A DNA stretch of 64,000 nt, from the NCBI GenBank assembly GCA_000310025.1, contig FN648398.1:494465-558464 (forward strand), written 5' to 3'. Below are positions 1 through 11,195 of the stretch, piece by piece. The stretch is from Ectocarpus siliculosus (taxonomy: Eukaryota > Sar > Phaeophyceae > Ectocarpales > Ectocarpaceae). The notes beneath the pieces were generated by a model. That model had not been told where the DNA came from, ran no database searches, and saw only the letters and a program-made list of their open reading frames with translations. Position 1 is the first letter of the stretch; each line of letters starts with the position of its first letter. Made by a program: the position numbers and the translations under genes.

Positions 1-464
1 GAGCCTCGAAAAAATATACAGTAGGTGCTTGGCTGCGTCGACGCGTACGGTTGCTCGATAGACAAGGGGTCAGATCAGCAGGAGCCTACATCGACGGAAC
101 CTACATCGTGCGACGTAACGGAGCATCGGGGCAACGGACTAAACACAAATCGGCAATATTGCCCCGTCAAACGAGGTGAAAGATGGCTATCGATGGGCTT
201 AGGGTGCAGGACGAAAAACGGCTTTTGAGCGAATACCGACCAATAGCAATACAAGAGTGGGTTGCTGGACGAGGTTTCGTCGGTCTTGGAGGTATTACTC
301 GACCACCGATGGCGGCCATAACTTCTCCGACACTTGATTCCATCCACATCCAAATCAGAGCTCTACAACAGTTTGATGTTGCTCAGGGTTCAAGGCCACG
401 CAACGAACATGCACACTCACGTCGCCAAACCAGCACAGCGACGAACGCCCTAGAATCCGCTCAC
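1..464. other. Left-end sequence, no resolved gene
   Basis: This stretch lies downstream of the last resolved exon of the minus-strand zinc-cluster gene. A short minus-strand reading frame at about 349-167 (MESSVGEVMAAIGG at its start) could be a further exon, but I could not link it by a clear acceptor. A TACAGTA heptamer lies at 17-23. Nothing else is supported. Confidence 0.4.
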
Positions 465-1814
465 CTGGACGTTCGCCAAGACACGGCGGGCGTGGCCGAC
501 CCATTCAATCTTGAGCTCGTCTTCGCCCCGGTGCTGCCAGTAGAGCGCCACCAGCGCGAGGGACGGCACGACTCCCACCCCTGTCAGGCCGTTGACATCG
601 CCGAGGTGGTACCGCAGAGAGAGGTAGTACGCGTGCGCTGCCTCCTGGTCTCCGCTTATCAAGGCCCCCAGAGAAATCGCTCCGACCACCTTTTGTGGAA
701 CCAGTTCGAGGGGGGGGCGGGGGGCGGACAGCAGGCGTGGAGGTTTAAGGATCCAAAGTACGATATGGAATGAGAGTTTCACAAAACTTTTGCTGGTACT
801 GTAGTCGCTGTCGCTGCTTTTGGCTGTAATAGTGGCAACGCCGACTTGGCTAAATTCCCAACTAAAGCCCGACCTCACACGAACACCCGATACCTGAGCT
901 TGCTCGCAAGCAACGAGGTCGGCCCCGACAGCGGTCGCCATGTCCTGCGGCAGCCGCTGCCGCTCTCTGAGGGCCACGGATAGCACCTCTTCCCGTACGA
1001 GCGGCACCAGCTTGCCCACCGTTCCAATGAAAACGCTCAGGTACAGCCGCTCACGGCCGGCTGCGGCCGTTCCCGCCTCCACCGGCGGCTGAGCGGTAGG
1101 AGCAGCCACAGCTCTAGACGCGAAAGAGTCACCGATGGCCTCGAAGCCGGGGAAGGACGAGGAGGACGAGGAGGACGAGCTGCCGTGCCCGCTGGCGCTG
1201 CCGCGTCTGGGCAGGACGGAGGGCACCCGGGAGGCGCCGCGTACTCGACGGGCGGAGCTACGGGAGCTCTTGCCCTTGTGTCGAGTGGCCCCTTCCGCCT
1301 TAGCCTTGGCGCTCTTCGGCTTCGGTCCCGTCTTTGCCTGAGGCGGATGCGAAGTGGAGCGGTGTTCCCTTCATTTGCGGGGATCTAAGTTTAGGGGCGG
1401 TTGTTGTCGTTGCAGTATGGAGAACGGGTGGGATGTAGGTGGATCGTAAAAGCGCTATGCGATACATACTTGGTAAATACAGTAGTAGTGCTCCGGCTTT
1501 AGTTTGACGCCTTCGAGTCAAGTTGTCGGTACCGTCGTTGTTATCGTTGTTGTGGTCTGGCGTTGTTGTCTTGCACGATCATAACCTATTTTCCATACGC
1601 TTAGACGCTGTTATCGCGTCGTCATTCACATTGTTTTCTTTGCCACGATGCATGCCCATTTACACGGACAACTGACCTTAGTGGAGAAGACGCAGTTGGT
1701 ATCCCGCTGAATGCATTGCTCGCAGCGCGTCTCTCCTTCGGCCATGACGCATTTTACTCGCTTGTCATGGCAGAAGTTGCATGCGGTCCGTGGACTCCGC
1801 GCTCGGGCACTTGG
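465..1814 (-). CDS. Zn2Cys6 zinc-cluster (GAL4-type) transcription factor, partial
   Basis: Three exons are resolved on the minus strand: 1677-1814, 894-1337 and 465-689, all joined in phase 0 with GT-AG borders. The first encodes a textbook binuclear zinc cluster, C-x2-C-x6-C-x8-C-x2-C-x6-C (ACNFCHDKRVKC then CEQC), followed by a basic linker (AKTGPKPKSAKAKAEG). Fungal-type zinc-cluster regulators bind DNA this way in the nucleus. The second exon carries a serine-rich linker and then helical sequence. The third is helical (ISLGALISGDQEAAHAYYL) and may belong to a regulatory region, but I recognise no named domain there. The start-codon exon lies above 1814 and was not found; the 3' end is also unresolved. 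The intron at 690-893 happens to be open in the same frame, so a naive ORF reads through it. Family assignment is firm, but target and function are unknown. Confidence 0.72.
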
Positions 1815-4800
1815 CTGATCCAGAGGGTGTGGAAGAGTGGGGTTGTGTGGTTGTCATTATCAACATGTGAGGGTGATTAATCAGCAGTTTTGTTTTGAGC
1901 TCAAAAGGTTTCAAGGCAGAAGCAAAATAAGCTCCATCACACGCGAAGAGCATCATTGCACATGGCGTGTCGGCAGGTTGGTGTTGCTCGAACATGGACT
2001 ACGATAACCACCTATGTACCCGAACGACGTGTGAGAATGGACACACACGTAAGTTTAGCATTGAAATAGAACCGAGAGCAAAAATCAATGAAGCAGTACC
2101 ACTGATGATTTGGCCAACGGGGTCGATATTGTGTCTCAAACTCGTGCCGTTGGATGGTTTTCAGTCATTCTATTCAGAAAAAAAATAAACACAGAGAGTC
2201 AGTGGAGAACGTAGAATGGATTGTCGTGAACTCACGTATGGTGCCTGCAATAATCTCAAGGGGATAAAGGGCAGCCGCTGAACAACTGCTCTCTCATGTT
2301 GTATCCGCAAAACCTCACTCGCGTGTTGTGGGTCGATTACTGTAGCAACCTGACCTTGAACACAGTACCATCGAAAAAGGAGAGGTGTGCATAGACAGCA
2401 TTTTGGTTACATGAGAACACGCAAGTGTCTGCCCGTAGCAACCTGCAGAGAAAGCGGCTTTTTGAAAACCTCCTCGGGCCGGAAATATGTCACCTTTTGC
2501 ACTGGCTTGTCATTGCATGGAGATGAGATCAATCAACGAAGGGCGTGGGAGCGCGTGCGTGATCCACCACCATCACGGCTAGCTCGAGAGGAATTCGATT
2601 ATTGGTGGCTCCCATTCCTTGAATCAGTCTCACCATCGCCTATCCTTGGAACTACCGATACAGGTGGCCTGTACGCTTTGGGAAAAAGATGCCGCAGCGT
2701 AGAACAATCGAGCGTCCAGAGCGTCACAAGAGAGAGAGACCCGATCGAAAAGGCTTACAGGTCTAGTCTACCCATCGTGGGCATATCAGAGGGTCTACTC
2801 AGCGACCATGTACCACGTAGGAACTTATGCCACGCGCATCGCGTCACAAACCAACATTCTAGAGATAAAGCGGAAAACACGCGAACGTGAACCTGGCGTA
2901 GAGACCGGTGTACGCTTGTCGGAGAGCTCGAGAACATGTGACGCACCGAGCTTAACACACGTCTAGACTGTACCGACACGGCTGTAAGTCTAAGTATCCA
3001 CGGCTCTCATACTTTGTCTCCTCCAAACCATTCACAGAGAGACACTCGCCTTCGGTGTCTCTCCGCGTGAGCGTCCTCTGGTGGGGAAAGCTTGGGTCTT
3101 GCTTGGGTTGGCCATCTCTTCAGCAAGTTTAAACTTGCGAGTAGCGACAACAGCAGTTTGCACGGATGTCGGGGCGAGTGGCCAACGCTGACGCTGACGG
3201 GGTAGAGATGGGAAACTCCGCCAAGAGGTCGAGCTTTTCGCTCTCTCGCTCTCGCTCTCTCGCGCTCCCTCTCTCTTTGTTTCTGTCTATTTTCTCTTTC
3301 TCTCTATCTATCTCTTGTCCTGGTGCCGCCTTGGCAGGGAGAGCCTCTGCACGCTCCTTGATTGCGAATGGGCACGCAATGGCGACGTCACCGCGCCTGC
3401 GTTGCTCGGCGTTTTCGTTCCGCCTGACAAACCGATACGTCGTGTACACCTCACGAGTAGGCTCACCGCTAAACAAGCTGCTATGAGTAAGTACGACTTC
3501 CCGCTCGCATGTGAACTGTGAAATCAGGAGACAGCCAGGAGACGGGAGAGAGCAGGTCGATGTCTCCTTTCATGCGAAAATGTTTGTCGTGCTGCTTGGA
3601 CCGGACCGGCAAGTGTTCCGCCGCGTCGTGTTGTCTGATGGTCTGAACCGGCACATAGGTTCGCTTGTTGGCGGAGAAATTGACTTGGGGAGATAGATGA
3701 AAACATGTCTCACCTGAATCATCTGTGTATAGACTTAAAAAGACTCGAAATAAGTCCAGTACCCGGCCGGTTTCCCTCCACTCACTGAAAAGACTCCACC
3801 ACATCCCGTTCGACTGTGGGTATATCTCGAATTGGTAGTCTTTTTGTGTGTGTTTTTTTTATTTTTTTCTTAATATGTTTTATTATTCCTTAATGTCTCA
3901 CTGAATGAGAGTTGGATCGACCGCTTACCAGAACGAAATAACGTTCCCGTCCGTATTTTTCGGTTGGGCCGTCCTTCACTGACGTTCGTGCCTTTCGCAA
4001 TTGGTCCAACGCACGCCACGTACGTCTAGCTTACGTCACAGATTATCGGAACAAAAGTTTGTTCCCCCCACAGAACGAGGAACATGTTGGAATGACCACC
4101 AGGCGTGATGAGCCTGCCACCCGCAAGGAAAGTGTCACAAAAGGTGTTAGGGAGCAATCTCGAGCGCACTGCGGGTGGAATGCACAGCAGTAGTACATTT
4201 ACAGTAGCACAGTACCGTATACGACACAAGATAACACACCCCCTGGAACGATTTTCAAACAAAGCTCGATTTCTCAGCAGCGGAGTCACAGCTCCGAAAA
4301 CAGCGGCGTTGAAGCTGCCTCGTCGAGAGCTTTCTGGACATGCATCGTTTCGTGTATGCATCCTCTTCGTTGTAGCGTGATCGAGCCTTGAAAATTGGTC
4401 GTGGGGGGTGTGTTATGTTGCGGGTGTGTAATCTTGTGGTCGAATACGGGAGTCCAATACATGCACAAAAAAAAAAAAAAATGTATTAACGCGCTCACCA
4501 GAGGATTGGTACGTGGAAACACTCACCACGTAAAATTCATAGTCTCCACAACAGCCTCCACAAGTAATTACGCGTATAATTAGGCGTATAAAGATGGACA
4601 CGATCCCATCTATGTTAAAGCATAGTCTATGAGGTTGTTCCTGGAATCTAGTTACCGTCCGCGGATTGGAAAGGGTATAGGTTTGTTCAAGTCAAAAGAA
4701 ACAAAAAACAAATACTTGTATGCATACAACGGAGCAATCGCGCTTCAATGTGTGCCAAAGATGGCTGCAAAAAAACGACAAGACAATGCGTTGGCAGGGT

Positions 4801-6390
4801 TAGGTGAGAATGATTCGTGGTCGACCTCACCTTGTAAGGTGGCAACCCCACCAAAAACAACGTATCCTATGAACGAGAACGAGAAGTGATGCCTAATACG
4901 CTCAATCAAGTCTTCCAACCTCTTGGTCATGATCTTGTACAGAACGGGCCCGATAAGTAACAGAGGCTCATATTTTCAAGAAAAAAAAGGAAACAGGTCT
5001 AACAAACACACCTCAGCGGTGGACCCTACGCTAACCTCTATACAACAGCCTGTGCTCGACAGTGGCGACGAAATAAGAGAAATGAGCCTCGGCCCGATAG
5101 TACAGTTTCTTATCTACGGTTCTGTAGTGTCGAGACACCGGATACCACCGCCGGGTTTCTCCACAACCGGGCTAATACTGTAGCGTATACTGCTATGCCT
5201 CGATGTACATCCGGGGGCACGACGACGCGATGGGCTCTTCCGTTCTTGTCTTAGGCTGCCAAGAACAATCTGCCCCTCCCCATTTATTTAGCCAAGACAT
5301 GACGGGTGGGGTGAGACAAGACACGGTGAGGGTTGGAGCTTCAGCCGCCGACCACTCAGCACAACAAACAAAACCTCCCCAGGCATCAGAATCGCACCTT
5401 TGTCCATACACATCGCCCTCAGTTCGACTCGCGAAAAGAGGTTGTACATCAACACCAGTTCTCTCCCCTACGGGTAAAGAGCGCCACACGTCCAAACATA
5501 CGTATTCTGACCCCCGACACATTGTCGGATCGAAAAGAAAACAACACTCTCTTGTCTCGTAAGGCGTGGGGACGGTAATGTGCTCCGTCTCCGACCGCGA
5601 CACGTCGTCGGGCAACACTGACAAGCGAGGAACGAATGCTGCCCCGCACTCCCGTTCGAAACCCTGGCTTCCTGATTTCCGGGGCAAGCCCCTTGGCTTG
5701 TTTTTCCTTGTTTTTGTCAGCTTGTGGCTACGAAGATCGTGCCCTTCCTTTCAACAAGAGTACGGAAGAGGCGGTGCTGGGTAGAGGCCAGAGCGATTGC
5801 TATCGACAAGGCGGCGAAAACAACCGCCGTCATCTACTACCAAGGGAAAGCAGGACGACGACACCGTTAGGTGCGTGCAACCGCCAAAGAGAGGAAGAAA
5901 ATGTACGTTTGCGTTGCCCTGTCCTCGCGATGCGCCCACCTCATCACTGCGGTTTTGGCGCAGTTACCTGAACCGACGACCAAAACATGAACAATTGCAG
6001 CAAACAACAGCAGCAACCACAGCATCAACAGGTAAGAATCTAACCGAACGAGGCAGGCAGACACGGTGAGATATGAGAGAGTCGGACGGAGAGCGAAGAT
6101 CGGCGCAGCGCGGTGCGGAGTGATTCAGGGAAACCATAAAGTTGGCGAGAGAAACAGATTAGAGAACCAGTAACAGTGGGATGGTGGGGGGAGTTGAACG
6201 CAAGAAGTACCTAAGCAGCGAGGTTCCCTCCTCGCCCCCCAGAACGAAAAAAGCGTGGTTGACTTGCAAAAAGCTCCCGGCGCTCTGCTCATGTGTTTCA
6301 TAATCGGAGGCTTCCGAGTTGTATGACAAGCGGGAAATACACACATACTTCATTATGCATATGCCATCGACAACAAAATCATGCGCACTT
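1815..6390. other. Intergenic region with simple sequence and unassigned ORFs
   Basis: No gene model could be supported here. A CT-rich tract lies at 3230-3320 and an A-run at about 4466. The segment 3766-3856 is shared with 57098-57180 and reads like the end of a LINE reverse transcriptase. The longest open frame is 5193-5687 (minus, 164 codons). It has no ATG near its start, no recognisable domain and no clear splice borders, so it is not called as a gene. The 5' exon of the zinc-cluster gene may lie here. Confidence 0.35.
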
Positions 6391-9300
6391 TTAGCCGTAC
6401 AGCAAGCAGCGTACCTTGACGTGGTAACGCACGAGAGCGATCGCGTCGTACACGGCGTGGGCCACGATCGGCACGAAGATGTTTCCCGTAGAAAGAAAAA
6501 GGCCATGGAAGAACATTCCGCTCAGGGTGGCGGTGAGGAAGTACGCAACGGTCGCAGCGTGAAGGGACTATGAAAAAAAATTACAACAGAAACGCGACAA
6601 GCGGTACACAAGGGGGCACCAGGGGGTGGGGCTTGAGATCTGGGGGGGGGTTGAGGTTGTCGAGAAACACTGGAAAGCGGGGGTGATGCAGGAGAAAGAC
6701 GTTCAATCGAGTACGCGCAGCAGTCCGTAGTCTCAGCGAGCTGTGTGATTTCAAGGTAAGCCCGACAAAAGATGTCCGGTTCACCCCAAAAGCGGGAAAA
6801 TGACGAAAAAACTGTCGTGCCTCCCACCGAAGGTCATACCTCTTTGTCCCGTACAGAGATGCGACAGACGCTCTCCCTTCCGAAAAAAGTTCACACCAAG
6901 CCGTAAAGCTCGCACCAACATGCTATCTGTGAAACACAATGCCGAGATACGAAAGCCCTAAAGGAGTAGTAAGTGCATCCCCAAAATATGGCAGAATCAA
7001 AACGGCGGCAGCAGCTTCCCCGCGCGCCCCTGATAAATCACCGTTCGCGTTGCCCCGCTGCTCAGCGCCCCCCCCGTTCCATTCGCGTTTTGGGTGCACC
7101 AATGAAACGCGGTTTTGGTGAACCATGAAGGAGCCCACGTAATCTTCATATATTTTCTTTTATTTGCAACCGGAACACGTGCAAGCAACAAAAACACAGC
7201 TCACCCCGAAGATTGTCGCGGAGAGGCCTACGATGGCGGCCATCGGTAGCCCTGTCTTGGCCGCGAGTATGAGGGGCAGGAACCCTCGGAACGCACACTC
7301 CTCGCACAGCCCGACGAGCATCGACAGGGGGATCACGACCCCGGTTACCTTGCCCAGCTGACCGATTCGATTGCGAAAAAAGTAAGGGTCGTCGTGTTGG
7401 TGACCTCACCATACGCCATGATGATGAACGTGAAACGCCATATTGAACGTGAATACACCATGACGCAACGTGACTCCGACCAAACACGAAGCAAAAAGAA
7501 CGAAAAAAAGACCTTGCCTTGACCTTGCCGGTCAACGCGAACGGAAAGCGTAAGATGTTGCAAGCCAGTGCCTCTTGGCGCGTCTGCTCCGCACCATCAC
7601 ACCAGTGGTAGTTGTAGTACCACCGTCACAGCAAACATGCAGAAGCAACGGTCTATTTGCGGTAGCACCCTGGGAAGTGGCCCCAAACATAGCTGAAGTT
7701 CACCACCATGCCCGCTAAAGCTTAGGAGTCGAGAAGATTTCTCAAGTTCGGGTTTTTCCTCGGGCCCGTCACCGTATTCCCTCGTGCTGTGCACACCTTG
7801 AGGTTCATTCGCCTTTTCCGCGACAACAAAACCTGCGCTCATTTGCAGACGTGTGTGTGTGTGGGCTCTCGTTCCATGTATTCTGGGCACCAGGCTACAC
7901 CTTACGGTACATGTTTGACGCACCAGCCCGGGATAAATAAGAGGAAGGTAGCCATAGACAAAAAAGGTCGTAAAGACTCTGAGCCAGAGCGATGGGCTCC
8001 GTTTCCTTTCATCCGGATATTTCGCCAATTCCAGGATCGTCTTCGCTACAAGCCGCGCCCCCCCCCCCTCCTCCGCTTCGCCGTTCCGCCCACAAAATAA
8101 ACGAAATAGATACGCACAGCAGACAAAAAAAAACTCACCTGTCTCTTGCTGCCAAACAGCTGAAGCGCGACCTCGGAGGTTGCCTCGTCGATCTTCCTCA
8201 CCCACTCCCACTCTGTCCACCTGTCTAGCAGCAGTCCGTACCCGAGCAGCGGCACCATGCCGGCCACCCCCAAAGCGGTGGCGGCGGGGCTCACCATACA
8301 GGCCGACACTACCTGCTCGCCTGCATACACACACAACAAAACATCAGGGGCCCCGCAGAAGTGCGTTCCGGAATATTGAGGGGGTCTCGATGCGGCGCGG
8401 TTGGCTCGGGTTTGGCGATGGTACAATTGTGAAGACGATTTTTTGGTCCTCAACTCGACGAGAGTAGTGCGGGGGTCCCGCAATATCGCGGGAATGGCGC
8501 GAAATAACGACACCGCGTCGAAGGCAACGCCAGCACATGTTTGGCATTGGGGAGGCGCGAGAGACTTGGGAAGCACGGCGTAGGTATTCAGTGTTGCACC
8601 GCAATATAAATAGGAGAGGATGATGACGGACGGGAACATACGCACACAGGCGTGGCTTTTCTATCATCAACCACGAGCAGGGGAAGACGTCCAGAACAAC
8701 GAGCTGGCGGTTTCACCGTTTGGTGCGAAACTTGCTCAACTGATTACAACATGCATGAACGTCGCCACGGACTCGCACTGCCCTTGCGCTACTCACGCAT
8801 CGCCGCCGAAGCTACCAAAACGAAGAGACCGACAAATGCCAGCTGAGTCGCCGCCACCGCCACCAGCGCGACCCAGCTGATCCCCGGCGGCACGTCGACC
8901 GCACCCCCCCTCCCGGAAGCGGTCATGTCAACGACGCCGCCGCCACCGTCTCTCCCGCTCGCACCGGCGCCGCCCAAAACGCCTCCTCCTGCCTCCTCCG
9001 CTGCCGCTCCGACGGCTATCGCCTCCTGGATTTTTCGCTCGAAGGCTTCCTCAATGGCCTGTTCCTCGTCGCTGTCTCCGCTGTCGTCACCGTCGGCCCG
9101 TGGTGAACAAAACAAGGCCCCCACGCCGCCCAGGAGGCCCTTCGCGCGGGCGGCCCAGCCCCCCTGCTGGCCAAGAGCGGTGCTGGAGAGCCGGCGCTGG
9201 AGGCTTCCCCTCTCTACTCTCACTCCCCCTCGCCACCTCCGTCGCGAGGTGCTGCTGCTACTGCTGCCGCTGCTGGTCCTGCTACGGGCACCCAGGCCTT

Positions 9301-10931
9301 CCTCTAGATCCGTGGCAGCGGCGGCGGTCTGCTGTCCGCACTGCTTTCGCTCGGAACCAACCCCGGAGGTCATGCCTGAGTATTGGGGACGAGACCTCCA
9401 GCTGCGTTGGTTGGGCCGCCAGCAAGTTTGGCGCGTACACGAAATGGGTGTGTGAGTTGTTTAGTGAAAAGCTTCACCATTCCCGGCGAAACAAATTATT
9501 TTCTATGTTTCCTCCTAGTACGTAGTCCCTCCGCAAAAAAAATGTCGCAAAAAAAATTGTCATTGGCCGAGGGGCTACAGGCCCTCGAAAGAAATCGGAA
9601 AGTGCCGAGACAAAGGGTGACTTGGCTTCAGTATGAAAAGAGTCCCCAAAACGCGTGGGGACACTTTTGATACTGAAGGCAAGTCAGCAATTTTTTCTAG
9701 TGCCAGGCTATGTACCGTTTTACCACCTAGGGGACACACGGCTTGGGAGATTGTGTGCAGCAAGTCAAAGGCCTAGGAGGGGCATCACGCAGCATATCAC
9801 ACAGCGTACCACCTCACCCAAGCACGATAGAGCAACGGTTCTCACGTGCGTTTCACACAGCGGGCCCTAGGGCGACTACGGTGCGGTAAATAGACCTTTT
9901 GAATGCTGTGTCCCCAAAGTGTCCCCATTTGGGCTTCCAGTACTAGGAGGGTTAAAGCACTTTCATGCTTCTTTTCATAGACCGTTCTTGTTCCCGGCTC
10001 GTGGCCACGGGCGCGGGGTAGTGATGGTAGATATACGAGACGCGATGCCGATGACATGCGATAACAAGGCCGGGAGACGGGTCGTGTTTCGTGGACGGAT
10101 CAAAGGGGTACAGGTAAATAGTTTCTGGGAGAAACATATGAGCGCAATACTTGTAGTCTACCAGCGAGGAGCATGTAGGAGACCTCGACACATCCCATCG
10201 ATTGGGGCATTGTCGCGAACGGTTAGTCTCTCTCTGATTGGATGTATGCATGATTTCTCTACAAAAAGATAGACAGCGAAGAGATATTGGCCCGGGTCCA
10301 CTACGAATAGTCACAAGTTTTGTTCGAGAAACGGAAGGTTAAGAGATGGATGTTACACTACATGCTGGTCCATGCTCCACGGTGACACAATGCGACACTG
10401 AGCCTCGACCCAACCTTGCCGGGTGTGCCCCAACTCCGTGCCGTTATAAGTTGAATTTTAGATAGAAGTGGCACCGCACCGGTTTACTCTGCAGGAAAAA
10501 TCGCGGCTGCTGTGCCAATGGTGCCGTTCGAACCGTCTCGTCGAGATCTTGCCGTTTTGTATCCTCTCCGTCGTTGGAGCAATCGAGAGAAAAAAACCGG
10601 TGCTGGGGGGGGTGTGGTATCTTATGCAACATGCGGCAATTCGCTCTCTCCGTCGAAGGTGCACGTGGAGACAAAGGAAAGACCCTTTCGAAGAACGAGA
10701 TTGGTATTGTGTCCAACCGCCCGACCCTTTACCCCGACACTATCGGCACACAGACAACCGAACACCGGGATGCCGAGACTCAGGACTCCTACGCCCCTGA
10801 GTACGTAGGTGAGCTCACATCGGATTCCTGACGGACATGGCGGCAGGAACAGATCCCCCTGGGATGAACGAAAGAGCCGATGGAGAGAATAACAAACAGC
10901 ACAACGCCGTCGCAAAGACTGATACTCTCAT
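6391..10931 (-). CDS. Plastid-targeted CPBP (CAAX-type) intramembrane protease, copy A
   Basis: Five exons join without frame conflict: 10819-10931, 8797-9401, 8139-8320, 7205-7357 and 6415-6567, reading on to a TAA at 6391; about 409 residues. Exon 1 encodes a signal peptide ending in the motif ALSFIPG, expected of heterokont plastid proteins. Exon 2 is a low-complexity acidic region followed by the first membrane segment (ISWVALVAVAATQLAFVG). Exons 4 and 5 carry the protease core: EECAFR (E319, E320, R324), F350-x3-H354 and H388-x3-D392. These match the conserved motifs of the CPBP family (prenyl-protein and bacteriocin-processing proteases), which act within membranes. Here the likely site is a plastid membrane. 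The substrate is unknown; plant relatives include stromal-facing proteases and retrograde regulators. An additional C-terminal exon below 6391 cannot be excluded, since GTACGC could act as a donor. It is paired head-to-head with copy B. Confidence 0.8.
9627..9683. repeat. Short inverted repeat (hairpin) in intron 1 of CPBP copy A
   Basis: The arms read CTTCAGTATGAAAAG..GTCCCC and GGGGAC..CTTTT..ATACTGAAG around about nine bases. The GTGTCCCCAAA motif recurs near 9908, so the whole 9627-9960 stretch may be a small mobile element. Confidence 0.45.
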
Positions 10932-11195
10932 CGCTCTATGCTCACACATCCGGAACAACAGCAGAGAGTGCCGTGTGGAGAGAGGATCGTTAAATTTGTC
11001 CATGTCCAGTGTGTGTATCGCCTGCAGGAACCACCTGCAACTCCCAGATTGACAGTCCCGCGCTCGGTTCTACATTCTCAGAGATCGCGAATGTGTGTCC
11101 TTGTGTCCTTGCGTCCTTGCTGTATTGACGCTACCTGTACATTAGTTCCCAGCTGCCGTTGTCTGGTGCCTATCATTGGCCGTGAAGTGGGGGCA
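10932..11195. promoter_or_regulatory. Bidirectional promoter between CPBP copies A and B
   Basis: Only 264 bases separate the two divergent start codons (10931 on minus, 11196 on plus). An ATTGG (inverse CCAAT box) lies at 11175-11179. There is no clear TATA box. Shared control of the two paralogues is inferred from this spacing. Confidence 0.5.

Noticed and set aside
450-1226. Single 258-codon minus ORF
   Set aside because: It reads through an intron (690-893) that has clear GT-AG borders and begins at a GTG inside an exon; the spliced model with the zinc cluster is better.
3240-3320. Possible Ser/Leu-rich signal protein at 3166-3486
   Set aside because: It is the translation of a CT-rich simple-sequence tract.
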